From NCBI GenBank assembly GCA_030148665.1, contig JASBSZ010000005.1:1-64000 (forward strand): a stretch of DNA of 64,000 bases, read 5' to 3'. The DNA is from Alphaproteobacteria bacterium (GTDB lineage Bacteria; Pseudomonadota; Alphaproteobacteria; Rhodobacterales; Rhodobacteraceae). Shown here piece after piece: positions 28,233 through 37,835 of the stretch; the first letter of the stretch is position 1, and every line of letters starts with the position of its first letter. The position numbers were made by a program, and so were the translations under genes. Below the pieces are notes generated by a model. The model worked only from the letters and a program-made list of their open reading frames with translations. It searched no databases and was not told the origin of the DNA.

Positions 28233-28426
28233 TCGGATATCTGCTGACGGGGCTGGGCCTTGTGGCAGTCATCGAGGGGCTGGTGCTTGCACTGGCCCCT
28301 GCAAAACTGGAACAGGCGCTGGAACTGTTCCGGCGCCTGGACATCGAGACCCGCCGCCATCTGGGCCTGGTTGCGGTGGGCATCGGGGTGGCGCTGATCT
28401 GGCTGGCGCGGCTGACCGCAGGCTGA
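28229..28426 (+). CDS. DUF2065 family small membrane protein
   Basis: 65 residues from a GTG start inside the hflC stop (GTGA). Two membrane helices (about 2-24 and 43-62) enclose an ALELFRRLDIETRRHLG loop, the pattern of the DUF2065 family. Its regular place just after hflC in alpha- and gammaproteobacteria suggests a role with HflKC/FtsH, but no function is proven. The GTG start is the only one that keeps the first helix. Confidence 0.82.
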   Translation: MIGYLLTGLGLVAVIEGLVLALAPAKLEQALELFRRLDIETRRHLGLVAVGIGVALIWLARLTAG

Positions 28427-28558
28427 TTTCCGCCGGTTTGGCGCGCTGTTTCGCGCCGCCGCACCGCAATGTGATCACAGCGTGCGTGGCGCGACCTTCC
28501 AGTCACGGGCTGTTTCACGCTCATTTGACGCCAAAGCGATTGCAGGGCTGTTGCAAAG

Positions 28559-28586
28559 CACCGGCGAAACGCCGATTTTGCCGGTG
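28559..28586 (+). terminator. Possible terminator between the hfl operon and degP
   Basis: CGGCG-AAA-CGCCG (28562-28574) followed by ATTTT looks like a small intrinsic terminator for the rpiA-to-DUF2065 run. The wider arms CACCGGC/GCCGGTG at 28559 and 28586 give an alternative fold. The stem is short, so activity is uncertain. Confidence 0.35.
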
Positions 28587-28639
28587 ACGGCAGGGCGCGC
28601 ACTACCGGCCGGATTTACGCATAACCAGAGGAGACTACC

Positions 28640-30127
28640 ATGTATAATCGAGCCTTGGCTCTCACGCCGAAGGATGACCGCACGGATGCGCGTGGCCTGC
28701 AGGGGCTGCTGGCCCTTCTGGTCGCGGCCGCGCTTATCCTGGCCCAGACCGTGGCGGCACATGCCCGCTCGGCGCCCGAGAGCTTTGCCAATCTTGTTGA
28801 AAAGGTCAGCCCGGCGGTGGTGGACATCACGACCACCACCACTGTCACTACCAGCGCCAATCCCCTGCCGGTGATCCCCAAGGGTTCGCCGTTCGAGGAT
28901 TTCTTCAAGGATTTCCTCGATCGCCAAAGGGGCGGCAAGGTTCCGCGCCGCGCAACCGCGCTGGGCTCGGGCTTTGTCATTTCGGAGGACGGCTATATCG
29001 TGACCAACAACCATGTCATCGCCGAGGCCGACACGATCCAGATCGAATTCAAGAACGGTGACGTGATGAAGGCCAAGGTCGTGGGTACCGACCCGAAAAC
29101 CGATATCGCGCTGCTCAAGGTCGATGCCAAGAAACCGCTGCCCTTTGTCTCGTTCGGCGACAGCGATACCGCGCGCGTGGGCGACTGGGTGCTGGCGGTC
29201 GGCAACCCGCTGGGGCAGGGATTTTCGGTGACGGCCGGCATCATTTCGGCCCGCAACCGCGAACTGCGCGGCACCTATGACGATTTCATCCAGACCGACG
29301 CCGCCATCAACCGGGGCAACTCGGGCGGGCCGCTGTTCAACATGGACGGACAGGTGATCGGTGTGAATACCGCGATCCTCAGCCCCAATGGCGGCTCGAT
29401 CGGGATCGGTTTCTCGATGTCGTCCAATGTCGTGTCCAAGGTGGTCGAGCAGCTCAAGAAATACGGCGAGACGCGCCGCGGCTGGCTGGGCGTCCATATC
29501 CAGGACGTGACCAAGGACATGGCCGACGCGCTGGGTCTTGACGATGCGGCCGGCGCGCTGGTGACCGATGTTCCCGACGGCCCGGCGAAAAAGGCCGGCA
29601 TGAAGCAGGGCGATGTCATCATCACCTTTGACGGCAAGCATGTCGCCGACACGCGCGAACTGGTGCGCATGGTGGCCGATGCCGAAGTGGGCAAGACGGT
29701 GCGGGTCGTGGTTTTCCGCGATGGCAAGACGGTGACCCTCAAGGTCGTTCTGGGTCGGCGCGAAGCGGCCGAGAAGAAACTTGAAAAGGCCAGCGCAAAC
29801 AACCCCGCCACGCCGGAAAAACCCGTCGAGAAAACCGTCCTCGGGCTGACCGTGCAGGGCATGAATGCCGAACTGCGCAGCCAGCTGGGCCTGCCGGACG
29901 ACGCACAGGGCGTGGTGGTGATGAATGTCGATGAAACCAGCCAGGCCTATGAAAAGGGTCTGCGCGCGGGCGACATCATCGTCGAGGCCGGCCAGCAAAA
30001 GGTGCTGAGCGCCGCCGATCTGGCCAAACGGGTCGAGGATGCGCGCGCCGCCGGCCGCAAGTCGATCCTGCTGCTGGTGCGCCGCAACGGCCAGCCCCGT
30101 TTCGTCGCGCTCGAAATCAAGGGCTGA
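28640..30127 (+). CDS. degP: Periplasmic serine protease/chaperone, DegP (Do) family
   Basis: 495 residues. A signal-anchor (about residues 20-42) precedes a trypsin-like domain with the complete triad: H125 in NNHVI, D155 in TDIALLK, and S228 in RGNSGGPL. Two PDZ domains follow (about 255-345 and 400-490). It degrades or refolds damaged envelope proteins. An AGAGGAG ribosome-binding site precedes the ATG. Position beside hflKC matches other Rhodobacterales, as a membrane quality-control block. A strong terminator follows. Confidence 0.95.
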   Translation: MYNRALALTPKDDRTDARGLQGLLALLVAAALILAQTVAAHARSAPESFANLVEKVSPAVVDITTTTTVTTSANPLPVIPKGSPFEDFFKDFLDRQRGGKVPRRATALGSGFVISEDGYIVTNNHVIAEADTIQIEFKNGDVMKAKVVGTDPKTDIALLKVDAKKPLPFVSFGDSDTARVGDWVLAVGNPLGQGFSVTAGIISARNRELRGTYDDFIQTDAAINRGNSGGPLFNMDGQVIGVNTAILSPNGGSIGIGFSMSSNVVSKVVEQLKKYGETRRGWLGVHIQDVTKDMADALGLDDAAGALVTDVPDGPAKKAGMKQGDVIITFDGKHVADTRELVRMVADAEVGKTVRVVVFRDGKTVTLKVVLGRREAAEKKLEKASANNPATPEKPVEKTVLGLTVQGMNAELRSQLGLPDDAQGVVVMNVDETSQAYEKGLRAGDIIVEAGQQKVLSAADLAKRVEDARAAGRKSILLLVRRNGQPRFVALEIKG

Positions 30128-30169
30128 GCGCGGTTTCGTCCGAACGCCGCGAAAAGGCGACAGAACATC

Positions 30170-30198
30170 GGGGGCGCCCTTGCGGGGGCGCCCCCTTT
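30170..30198 (+). terminator. Intrinsic terminator after degP
   Basis: GGGGGCGCCC (30170-30179) pairs perfectly with GGGCGCCCCC (30186-30195) around a six-base loop and is followed by TTT. It lies 42 bases after the degP stop and before the convergent lipoprotein gene, so it may serve both. Confidence 0.75.
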
Positions 30199-30236
30199 CA
30201 TGTCCGCGCCAATCCCGGCGGGCGGGGTGTCGAGGC

Positions 30237-30797
30237 TCAGTTCCCCTCTGATTGCGCTGTCAGCGTGGCCCGGTCATAGGCCACCAGCCCCAGCTTGCGC
30301 GCCGCGTCCAGCGACAGGATCGTGCTGTCCAGCCCCAGCGCCTTTTGCTGGAAACGCCTGACGGCGCGCTGGGTGCGCGTGTCATAGGCGCCATTGATCG
30401 GCCCGCGATACAGGCCCCGCACCCTGAGCGCGCGTTGCAGCGACGCGGTGAAATCCTCGACCATGTCCTTGCGGCAGGGAATCCTGATCCAGCCGCTCTG
30501 GCGTTCGCGCAGGATCGTCTGGCTGGTTTCGGTGCGCCAGGCGGCGGGCTGTTTCAGGGTGCCGTCGCGATCATAGCGCGGCGGGCGTACCAGGATGTTG
30601 CGGGTGATGGTCTCGATCAGGGCCGGTGCGGTGATGCGGTTGTAACATTCCCCCGGCCTGGCCCAGGGGGGGGCCACGACGACCTCGGTGCCGGGACCGG
30701 TGGCCGACATGTCGGTGATGCCCGTGAATTGCAGCCCCGAGCAGCCCGCAAGAACGGTCATGCCGAACAGGGCAAGGCGGTTTTTCGGGAAATTCAT
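30237..30797 (-). CDS. Peptidoglycan-binding domain lipoprotein
   Basis: 186 residues. A short leader ends in the lipobox LAGC with the cysteine at residue 19, so it should be a lipoprotein. Residues about 125-175 (SLQRALRVRGLYRGPINGAYDTRTQRAVRRFQ) match the three-helix PG_binding_1 domain with its hallmark YRGPINGAYD..T..AV..FQ. The middle segment, with a conserved CYNRIT, is not recognised. Probably an envelope protein touching peptidoglycan. It is convergent with degP. Confidence 0.82.
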   Translation of the reverse strand: MNFPKNRLALFGMTVLAGCSGLQFTGITDMSATGPGTEVVVAPPWARPGECYNRITAPALIETITRNILVRPPRYDRDGTLKQPAAWRTETSQTILRERQSGWIRIPCRKDMVEDFTASLQRALRVRGLYRGPINGAYDTRTQRAVRRFQQKALGLDSTILSLDAARKLGLVAYDRATLTAQSEGN

Positions 30798-30867
30798 TCT
30801 GCTCGTCCCCTTTTGGGCCAGATTATCCCGAAAATCGCCAGCCTCAAAGAGAAATGCGCGGGCCTGG

Positions 30868-30912
30868 TCACCCGAATTCGAAGTTCGTTACATTGGTTTT
30901 CCATCCCCCGGA
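30868..30912. repeat. 45-bp repeat (family B), copy 1
   Basis: Matches 32739-32783 in the same orientation at 41 of 45 positions; the shared core is TACATTGGTTTTCCATCCC. On the minus strand it supplies the last codons of the truncated dnaE2-like reading frame. Its function is unknown; only two copies are visible in the window. Confidence 0.8.
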
Positions 30913-31298
30913 TTGCCAGCAACCCGGCTCAAACCCGACCCCGCCCCCTGGCCGGGGCGCAGCAATTCGTCCAGCATGTGAGAGATGTCCTCGATCCTGC
31001 GGGCGATCACATGCACGACCGCGCCCTCGCGCTGCAACGTGCCGGTGACCCGCAGCAGGCGCCCGGCGATCACCGCGCGGCGATGGCGTTCATAGACCTT
31101 CTGCCAGACCACGACATTGGCGATGCCGGTTTCGTCCTCGAGCGTCAGAAAGATCACCCCCCTGGCGGTGCCCGGCCGCTGGCGTACCAGAACCAGCCCG
31201 GCAACCGTGACCAGCGCGCCCGCAGGCGGTTCATCCAGACGGGCGTGTGGCAGCGCGGCGGGTGGTCGTGGCCAGGGGGGGTCGGGGGGTAGCAGCAT
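30888..31298 (-). pseudogene. dnaE2: dnaE2 (error-prone polymerase) relic: C-terminal OB-fold only
   Basis: A 136-residue open frame whose middle (about residues 28-112) reads as the C-terminal OB-fold of the error-prone polymerase DnaE2: VAGLVLVRQRPGTARGVIFL, LEDETGIANVVVW, LQREGAVVHVIAR. The PHP, palm, fingers and helix-hairpin-helix regions (roughly 900 residues) are absent. The first 27 residues are Pro-rich and unrecognised; the last 15 or so run into repeat B. The ATG is two bases after an intact SOS box (31301-31315) with no ribosome-binding site, allowing a leaderless transcript. Most likely a deletion relic of the imuA-imuB-dnaE2 mutagenesis operon; a working SOS-induced OB-fold mini-protein is less likely but possible. 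Confidence 0.7.
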
Positions 31299-31300
31299 GA

Positions 31301-31315
31301 GAACGAAGATAGAAC
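31301..31315 (-). promoter_or_regulatory. SOS (LexA) box of the alphaproteobacterial type
   Basis: GAAC, seven bases, GAAC: an exact match to the alphaproteobacterial LexA operator (GTTC-N7-GTTC on the minus strand). It lies immediately before the dnaE2 relic, the expected place for the imuA-imuB-dnaE2 promoter. By motif length alone this would also occur by chance in 64 kb, so the confidence rests on the location. Confidence 0.65.
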
Positions 31316-31399
31316 AAAATGCGCGAATGACAAGAGTTTTACAGTCGGTTTACCTGCGCGGCGAAAAAGCGTCTGGTCACGGCAGGGTGGCTGTAATAA

Positions 31400-32468
<1,069 letters not shown>

Positions 32469-32472
<4 letters not shown>

Positions 32473-32738
32473 GGCCTGTTGACGATCACCAGATCGCACC
32501 GGCGCTGGGGAAAATTGCTTCCAGCGTGATGAATTTGACTGCAGCGATCGTCTGATCGGAAGGGAAAATTCGCGCGTTGGGGGCAATTTTCGCCGCGTCC
32601 CTTCGGGATTTCGCCCAAATCCACCATTGCGACGCAAATCTTGCTTGAAAGGGGGCCACCCTGTCTGCGCAAAATTGGCTGGCACTGGTGGATTTGGGCT
32701 GAAACCGGTGCGATCTGGTGATCGTCAACAGGCCCTAG
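32469..32738. mobile_element. 270-bp MITE with 34-bp perfect terminal inverted repeats
   Basis: CTAGGGCCTGTTGACGATCA at 32469 continues perfectly for 34 bases in inverted form at the right end (to 32738). CTAG at each edge may be a duplicated target, or TA may be, as for the IS5 (IS427 group) or IS630 families. A second, inner inverted repeat of 14 bases lies at 32613-32626 and 32686-32699. There is no transposase frame, so a source element elsewhere must move it. It lies at the stop codon of the VCBS gene. No second copy is in this window. Confidence 0.88.
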
Positions 32739-32783
32739 TCACCCGGAATCGAAGTCCGCTACATTGGTTTTCCATCCCCCGGA
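32739..32783. repeat. 45-bp repeat (family B), copy 2, abutting the MITE
   Basis: Same orientation as copy 1 at 30868-30912, with four mismatches. It begins exactly at the base after the right CTAG of the MITE. A GC-rich inverted-repeat-like stretch (CCGCTTGCGG, then CCCCAGGCGGGC) follows. Confidence 0.8.
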
Positions 32784-32990
32784 CCGCTTGCGGTCCGGTT
32801 CGCGCCCGGCCCCGCCCCCCAGGCGGGCGCGAAATGATGTTGTCGTTTCAACAGGTTGCAACGTTCTACTCGCGAAAACCACTGCGCAGATCTCAGCGCG
32901 CCCCCCCTCGGGGCCGGGCGCGAACCTCGCCTTTTCGCGAAGCGCTCAATGATATGGATTACGATTCCATCACACTGGCAACCCCGGTGT
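32784..32990. other. Gap between repeat B copy 2 and moaA
   Basis: Together with the MITE this makes a non-coding stretch of 518 bases (32473-32990). The part after repeat B is GC-rich and then turns moderately AT-rich before the moaA stop. I see no gene; an RNA gene cannot be excluded. Confidence 0.4.
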
Positions 32991-34007
32991 TCAGCCGCCC
33001 GTGTGGCTCATGTGGCGGGTCATCTGGCCTGAAACCGACTGGCGTGAATAGTCGAAATCATGGCCCCGGGGTTTCAGCGTGATCGCGTGGTGCAGCGCCG
33101 CGATCACGGCCGCGTCGTCGTCGGGGTTGTCCCGCAGCACCTTGCGCAGGTCGAACATGCCCTCCTGGCCCAGGCACTGATACAGCTGCCCGGTGCAGGT
33201 CAGCCGCACGCGGTTGCAGGATTCGCAGAAATTGTGTGACAGCGGCGTGATGAAGCCCAGCTTCTGGCCGGTTTCCTCGACCCGGCGGTAACGTGCCGGC
33301 CCGCCGGTCGTCTCGGCCAGATCGGTCAGGCGATAGCGTGTCCGCAACCTTTCCATCACGTCATCCAGCGACCAGTACTGGCCCAGGCGTTCCTCGCCGG
33401 CGATGTCCTCGCCCATCGGCATGACCTCGATGAATGTCAGGTCCATGCCGCGATCGGCGCACCATTCGACCATGTCGAACAGTTCGTCATCATTGAAGCC
33501 CTTGAGCGCCACCATGTTGATCTTGATGCGCAGCCCCGCCCTTTGCGCGGCGTCGATGCCGTCCATGACCTGCGGCAGACGCCCCCAGCGGGTAATGCGG
33601 CGGAATTTCTCCTGATCCAGCGTGTCCAGCGACAGGTTCACCCGCCTGACCCCGCTGGACGCCAGATCGGCTGCAAATCTGGCCAGCTGCGAACCGTTGG
33701 TTGTCAGGGTCAGTTCGTCCAGAGCGCCGCTTTCGAGGTGGCGCGACATGGCCTGAAAGAAATTCATGATGCCGCGGCGCACCAGGGGCTCGCCCCCGGT
33801 GACGCGCAGCTTGCGCACGCCCTGCGAGATGAAGGTCGAACACAGGCGGTCCAGTTCCTCCAGCGTCAGCAGGTCGCGCTTGGGCAGAAAGGTCATGTGT
33901 TCCGACATGCAGTAGACACAGCGGAAATCGCATCGGTCGGTGACAGAGACGCGCAGATAGGTGATCGCGCGATGAAACGGGTCTATGAGCTTTGGTGCGT
34001 TCGACAT
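32991..34007 (-). CDS. moaA: GTP 3',8-cyclase (molybdenum cofactor step 1)
   Basis: 338 residues from the ATG at 34007. Radical-SAM cysteines C26, C30 and C33 lie in CDFRCVYC, a second iron-sulfur site is in [18 protein letters not shown], and the chain ends in the essential GG pair. It rearranges GTP to the 3',8-cyclo intermediate. An in-frame methionine far upstream (34823) was rejected because the intervening code runs through the divergent lipoprotein gene on the other strand. No other moa genes are adjacent. Ends just before a GC-poor gap. Confidence 0.96.
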   Translation of the reverse strand: MSNAPKLIDPFHRAITYLRVSVTDRCDFRCVYCMSEHMTFLPKRDLLTLEELDRLCSTFISQGVRKLRVTGGEPLVRRGIMNFFQAMSRHLESGALDELTLTTNGSQLARFAADLASSGVRRVNLSLDTLDQEKFRRITRWGRLPQVMDGIDAAQRAGLRIKINMVALKGFNDDELFDMVEWCADRGMDLTFIEVMPMGEDIAGEERLGQYWSLDDVMERLRTRYRLTDLAETTGGPARYRRVEETGQKLGFITPLSHNFCESCNRVRLTCTGQLYQCLGQEGMFDLRKVLRDNPDDDAAVIAALHHAITLKPRGHDFDYSRQSVSGQMTRHMSHTGG

Positions 34008-34082
34008 GGAGGGCAGGCTAGCCGCGCGCACATCCCTTGGCAAGACGTTGAAGAGCGCGGCCAAGCCTTCTACACTGGCATC

Positions 34083-34733
34083 ATGACGCAGTTTTCCCTT
34101 TTTCCGGCCCGGCCGATGCGTGCGCCCGCTGCGCGCGCATGGGCATGGGCGCGGGCCGTGGCCGGCGCAGGGGCCAGATCCGTGCCGGGCGGGCTCTTGC
34201 GCCTGGGGGCGCTTGCCGGGGCGGGTGTGCTGGCGGGATGCGTGCTGACCCTGCCGCGCCTGCCGGGCAGCCGGCCGGTGCAGCAGGCAACATGCGTGGG
34301 CAATGCCTGCCCGACGGCCATGGTTGCGGGCAAGGACACCCCCCATCCCAAGGCCCGGCCGGCCATAGGTGGCGCGGCCGCTGGCGCGGCGGATGCCGGC
34401 CGACAGGCGCCGGCCGTTGCGACGGTGCCGGATACCTCGGCGGGGCTGGCGGGGCCGACGGGGCCGGCGGCCGAGATCACCCTGGGCCGGACGATTGCCT
34501 CGCTCGGCGATGTGACGCAGCCGGGTTTCTGGCTCAGGACCCCGCTGGTCGAGCGCAGGCGCGCCGGGCGCGTGGTCTGGGCACAGGGGGGCAACAGCGT
34601 TGCCGTCACCCTGATTCCCATCCCCGGCGACAAGGGGGCGGGCAGCCGCATTTCCCTGGCCGCGATGAAGGCGATGGAGATACCCCTGACGGCCCTGCCC
34701 GAGCTGATCGTTCACGCACGCGCCGCGCCGTGA
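34083..34733 (+). CDS. Lipoprotein-like protein of unknown function
   Basis: 216 residues. Residues about 1-58 form an Ala/Arg-rich leader ending VLAGC, a lipobox-like site; a low-complexity Ala/Gly/Pro stretch follows to about residue 120. The last 85 residues ([37 protein letters not shown]) are the conserved part of a small family sometimes mislabelled D-galactarate dehydratase; no dehydratase motif is present. It lies divergently from moaA, 75 bases away, and upstream of the acyl-CoA synthetase. Confidence 0.7.
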   Translation: MTQFSLFPARPMRAPAARAWAWARAVAGAGARSVPGGLLRLGALAGAGVLAGCVLTLPRLPGSRPVQQATCVGNACPTAMVAGKDTPHPKARPAIGGAAAGAADAGRQAPAVATVPDTSAGLAGPTGPAAEITLGRTIASLGDVTQPGFWLRTPLVERRRAGRVVWAQGGNSVAVTLIPIPGDKGAGSRISLAAMKAMEIPLTALPELIVHARAAP

Positions 34734-34816
34734 GACTGATCGGGCAAACCGATCCGCGGCCGTCTGTCGTTCATCCATCGGATCGCAGCGCCACATATGC
34801 AAGAGGGAGCACAGCC

Positions 34817-36436
34817 ATGCCACAGCGCAAGATATTCACCGCCGAACGGGTCTGGGAGGGGCTCAGACGCGATTTCCGCTGGGACGTGCCCGTGCATTTC
34901 AACATGGGGGTGGCCTGCTGCGACGACTGGGCGCGGGCCGAGCCCGGTAGGGTGGCGGTGATTCATGTCGGCGCTGACGGAAGGGTCGAGGAACTTACCT
35001 TTGAACGCCTGCGCCGGGCCTCGAACGCGCTGGCCAACGCGTTTGTCGCCCGCGGGCTGCAACGCGGCGACCGGGTGGCGGTGCTGCTGGCGCAGTCGCC
35101 CGAGGTGCTGATCACCCATTTCGCCGCCCACAAGGCGGGCATGGTGACGATTCCGCTGTTCACCCTGTTCGGCGAAGAGGCGCTGGAATACCGGCTGCGC
35201 GATTCCGGGGCCCGCGCGGTGGTGACCGATCGCGAAAACCTGCCCAAGGTCGAGGCCCTGCGCGACCGGCTGCCCGACCTGCGGGTGATCCATGTGGTCG
35301 AGGGCGCGCAGCAGGGCGCCTTCGGTCTGTGGGAGGACATCCAGGCAGCATCGGACGAATTCACCCCCGTGCCCACGCTGGCCGAGGATCCCGCCGTCAT
35401 CATCTATACATCGGGCACCACCGGCGCCCCCAAGGGTGCGCTGCATGCGCATCGCTTTCTGCTGGGCCATGTCCCGGCGATCGAGCTGCAGCACGATTTC
35501 CTGCCCCGCCCCGGAGACCTCGGCTGGACACCGGCCGACTGGGCCTGGGTCGGAGGGCTGATGAATATCGCCATGGGCTGCCTCTATCACGGGGTGCCGG
35601 TGGTGTCGCACCGCTTTGGCCGCTTTGATGCCGAGGCGGCCTATGGGCTGATCGCGCGGCTGAACATCCGCAACCTGTTCCTGCCGCCCACGGCGCTGAA
35701 ACTGATGCGCCAGGTGGCGCCGCCCGCGGGGCTGAACATTCGCACCGTCATGTCGGGGGGCGAATCGCTGGGCGCCGACATGCTGGAATGGGGGCGCAGC
35801 GCGTTGGGGGTGACGATCAACGAAACCTACGGCCAGACCGAATGCAACCTGTGCCTGACCTCAAGCGCCAGCATCGGCGTGCAGAAACCGGGCGCCATCG
35901 GCAAGCCGGTGCCGGGGTTCGATGTCGCCATCATCGACAGCGAGGGCCATGAGATGCCGCGTGGCGAGCTGGGTGAAATCGCCGTGCGTCGCGGCACGCC
36001 GGTGATGTTTCTGGAATACTGGAAACAGCCGGAAAAGACGGCCGAGAAATTCGTCGGCGACTGGATGCGCACGGGTGATCTGGGGGTGATGGACGAGCAG
36101 GACTACGTCACCTTCCGGTCGCGCGACGACGATGTGATCACGTCATCGGGCTATCGCATCGGCCCGACCGAGATCGAAAACTGCCTGACCGGCCACCCGG
36201 ATGTGGCCATGGCCGCCGTTGTCGGCATCCCCGACCCGGTGCGTACCGAGATCGTCAAGGCATTTGTGGTGCTGCGCCCGGGGGCTGTGCGCGCGGGTCT
36301 GGAAGAGGCGTTGATCCGGCGCGTCCGCGAACGTCTGTCGCCGCATCTGGCCCCCCGCGTGGTCGAGGTGATCGACGCCATGCCGATGACTGCCACCGGC
36401 AAGATCATGCGCCGCGAATTGCGCGCCCGCGGCTGA
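34817..36436 (+). CDS. AMP-dependent acyl-CoA synthetase
   Basis: 539 residues from the ATG at 34817, preceded by AAGAGGGAG. The ANL core motifs are [11 protein letters not shown] (ATP binding, near residue 198), NETYGQTE (near residue 335) and [12 protein letters not shown] with [11 protein letters not shown] (near 420-450). [13 protein letters not shown] near the end holds the catalytic lysine. The medium-chain ACSM/Acs-like layout suggests a short- to medium-chain acid substrate, not identified. No fatty-acid genes adjoin it. Confidence 0.9.
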   Translation: MPQRKIFTAERVWEGLRRDFRWDVPVHFNMGVACCDDWARAEPGRVAVIHVGADGRVEELTFERLRRASNALANAFVARGLQRGDRVAVLLAQSPEVLITHFAAHKAGMVTIPLFTLFGEEALEYRLRDSGARAVVTDRENLPKVEALRDRLPDLRVIHVVEGAQQGAFGLWEDIQAASDEFTPVPTLAEDPAVIIYTSGTTGAPKGALHAHRFLLGHVPAIELQHDFLPRPGDLGWTPADWAWVGGLMNIAMGCLYHGVPVVSHRFGRFDAEAAYGLIARLNIRNLFLPPTALKLMRQVAPPAGLNIRTVMSGGESLGADMLEWGRSALGVTINETYGQTECNLCLTSSASIGVQKPGAIGKPVPGFDVAIIDSEGHEMPRGELGEIAVRRGTPVMFLEYWKQPEKTAEKFVGDWMRTGDLGVMDEQDYVTFRSRDDDVITSSGYRIGPTEIENCLTGHPDVAMAAVVGIPDPVRTEIVKAFVVLRPGAVRAGLEEALIRRVRERLSPHLAPRVVEVIDAMPMTATGKIMRRELRARG

Positions 36437-36664
36437 GGGGGCGGGCGCTCGGGCTCGTCGCCGGGAGCATCATGCCACAGATTCAATAGACAGGCGGGCG
36501 CATGCCTCACGCCCACCCGGGCGGCCGCATGCCTCGTTTCCATCCAGATTCATCTCTTCAAGCGATTGCCGTGGTCGGCGCGATCATCCCCTTGCCGAGG
36601 GGGGCGTGGCATTGCTATGGTGGCCCGCGATCCCATGCCATTGCGAATGGAAGGCAGCAACAGA

Positions 36665-36901
36665 ATGAAATGCGTTTTCGTCCAGATCCGGTGCACGCCC
36701 GGCAAGACCTATCAGGTTGCCGACGAGATCTATAACCGCGAAATCGCGTCCGAACTGTACTCGACCAGCGGCGAATACGATCTGCTGGCCAAGCTCTATA
36801 TCCCCGAGGGCGAGGATATCGGGAAATTCATCAATGACCGGATCCTCGACATCCCCGGAATCAGCCGCTCGCTGACGACGATGACCTTTCAGGCATTCTG
36901 A
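36665..36901 (+). CDS. Stand-alone Lrp/AsnC ligand-binding (RAM) domain protein
   Basis: 78 residues from the ATG at 36665. MKCVFVQIRCTPGKTYQVAD, YDLLAKLYI and a final STTMTFQAF form the beta-alpha-beta-beta-alpha-beta fold of the regulation of amino acid metabolism (RAM) domain. The usual N-terminal helix-turn-helix is absent, so it cannot bind DNA itself in the standard way. Such short proteins could bind amino acids or mix with full-length Lrp/AsnC partners. A methionine at 36566 was rejected because the added residues are not conserved. Confidence 0.8.
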   Translation: MKCVFVQIRCTPGKTYQVADEIYNREIASELYSTSGEYDLLAKLYIPEGEDIGKFINDRILDIPGISRSLTTMTFQAF

Positions 36902-36941
36902 AGGTGCGCGGATCAGCGCCCCCGTTTCGCATCTGGCCGGG

Positions 36942-37835
36942 TCACGAGATCCGCAGCAGGCGGAACACGGTCGAGGCCAGCCAGCCCGCAAAGATCGCGA
37001 TGGCCAGCGAAAGCAGGCCATAGATCAGCGGCCGCTCATGGGCGAGGTTGTAGATCCAGCGCTCCATCCCGACCTTGCGAACGGCGATCGTCCGGGTATA
37101 GGCGTCCAGCACCTTGCCCTCGCGCAGCAGGAATATCCGTGCCTTGTAATCCCCCTCGACCAGGGCGGCGGGCAGGGCGATCTGGGTATCGAACAGGGTT
37201 TCGTCTGACAGTTTCACGGCCTTGTCGCGCTGGACATACAGGCCGTTATCCTTGCGGATGCGGATGACGGCAGTTGCGAATTCGTCCAGATTCGACAGCC
37301 CGTCGGCCGCTGCGGCCTCTTCCACCATGCGGGGGATGGTGATCTTGTAGCGCATGTCCTCGGATTTGCTCAGGATCCGGCTCAGCGGGCCGGTCGAGGC
37401 GATGGCATAGAATGTCGGCGCCGACGATACCTTGCGTGAATCGCGGTTCACCCAGATGCCGGCGATGCGCTCTTTCTTGCGCACGGTCACGGCACGTTCG
37501 GGGCCGGAAACGGCGATGATCACGTCCAGCGGTCCGGTCGGGGGCGGCGATGTGCGCTTGACCGCGCCAAAGATCAGGATGCCGGTGCCGTCGAAATTCG
37601 CGGTGATCGAGATGCGGTTCTGGCTGAGGCCGGCAACCACGGTTTCGCGCGCGGGCGTGTGATCCGTTCCGGCGCCTGCACCGGCCTTGCCTGCCGCGGG
37701 CGCTGTTGTTGGGGCGGTCGCGGGGCCGGTCGCGGGGCTGGTGATCGGGCCGGCGGTCGGGCCCTGCGGCTGGGCAGTCTGGGCCAGCGCGGGGCTGGCC
37801 AGCAGAAATATCGCAACGAGGATACGCAGCATCAT
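36942..37835 (-). CDS. TIGR02186-type membrane-anchored protein
   Basis: 297 residues. A signal peptide (to about residue 19), a Pro/Thr/Ala-rich tract (about 20-60), then a conserved beta-rich domain (VVAGLSQNRISITANFDGTG, and ERIAGIWVNRD) and a C-terminal membrane helix (about 271-290) followed by a short positive end. It matches the TIGR02186 conserved proteins of alphaproteobacteria that lie beside TauE/SafE exporters. The ATG overlaps the stop of the adjacent TauE gene (ATGA), so it likely works with that transporter, perhaps as a periplasmic cofactor. Confidence 0.85.
   Translation of the reverse strand: MMLRILVAIFLLASPALAQTAQPQGPTAGPITSPATGPATAPTTAPAAGKAGAGAGTDHTPARETVVAGLSQNRISITANFDGTGILIFGAVKRTSPPPTGPLDVIIAVSGPERAVTVRKKERIAGIWVNRDSRKVSSAPTFYAIASTGPLSRILSKSEDMRYKITIPRMVEEAAAADGLSNLDEFATAVIRIRKDNGLYVQRDKAVKLSDETLFDTQIALPAALVEGDYKARIFLLREGKVLDAYTRTIAVRKVGMERWIYNLAHERPLIYGLLSLAIAIFAGWLASTVFRLLRIS

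Noticed and set aside
34083-34733. Naming this protein D-galactarate dehydratase
   Set aside because: It is too short and lacks dehydratase motifs; only a small conserved C-terminal segment is shared with entries so labelled.
32991-34823. A 610-residue moaA fusion
   Set aside because: The 270 extra residues upstream are the antisense of the divergent lipoprotein-like gene; MoaA starts with its conserved N-terminus at 34007.
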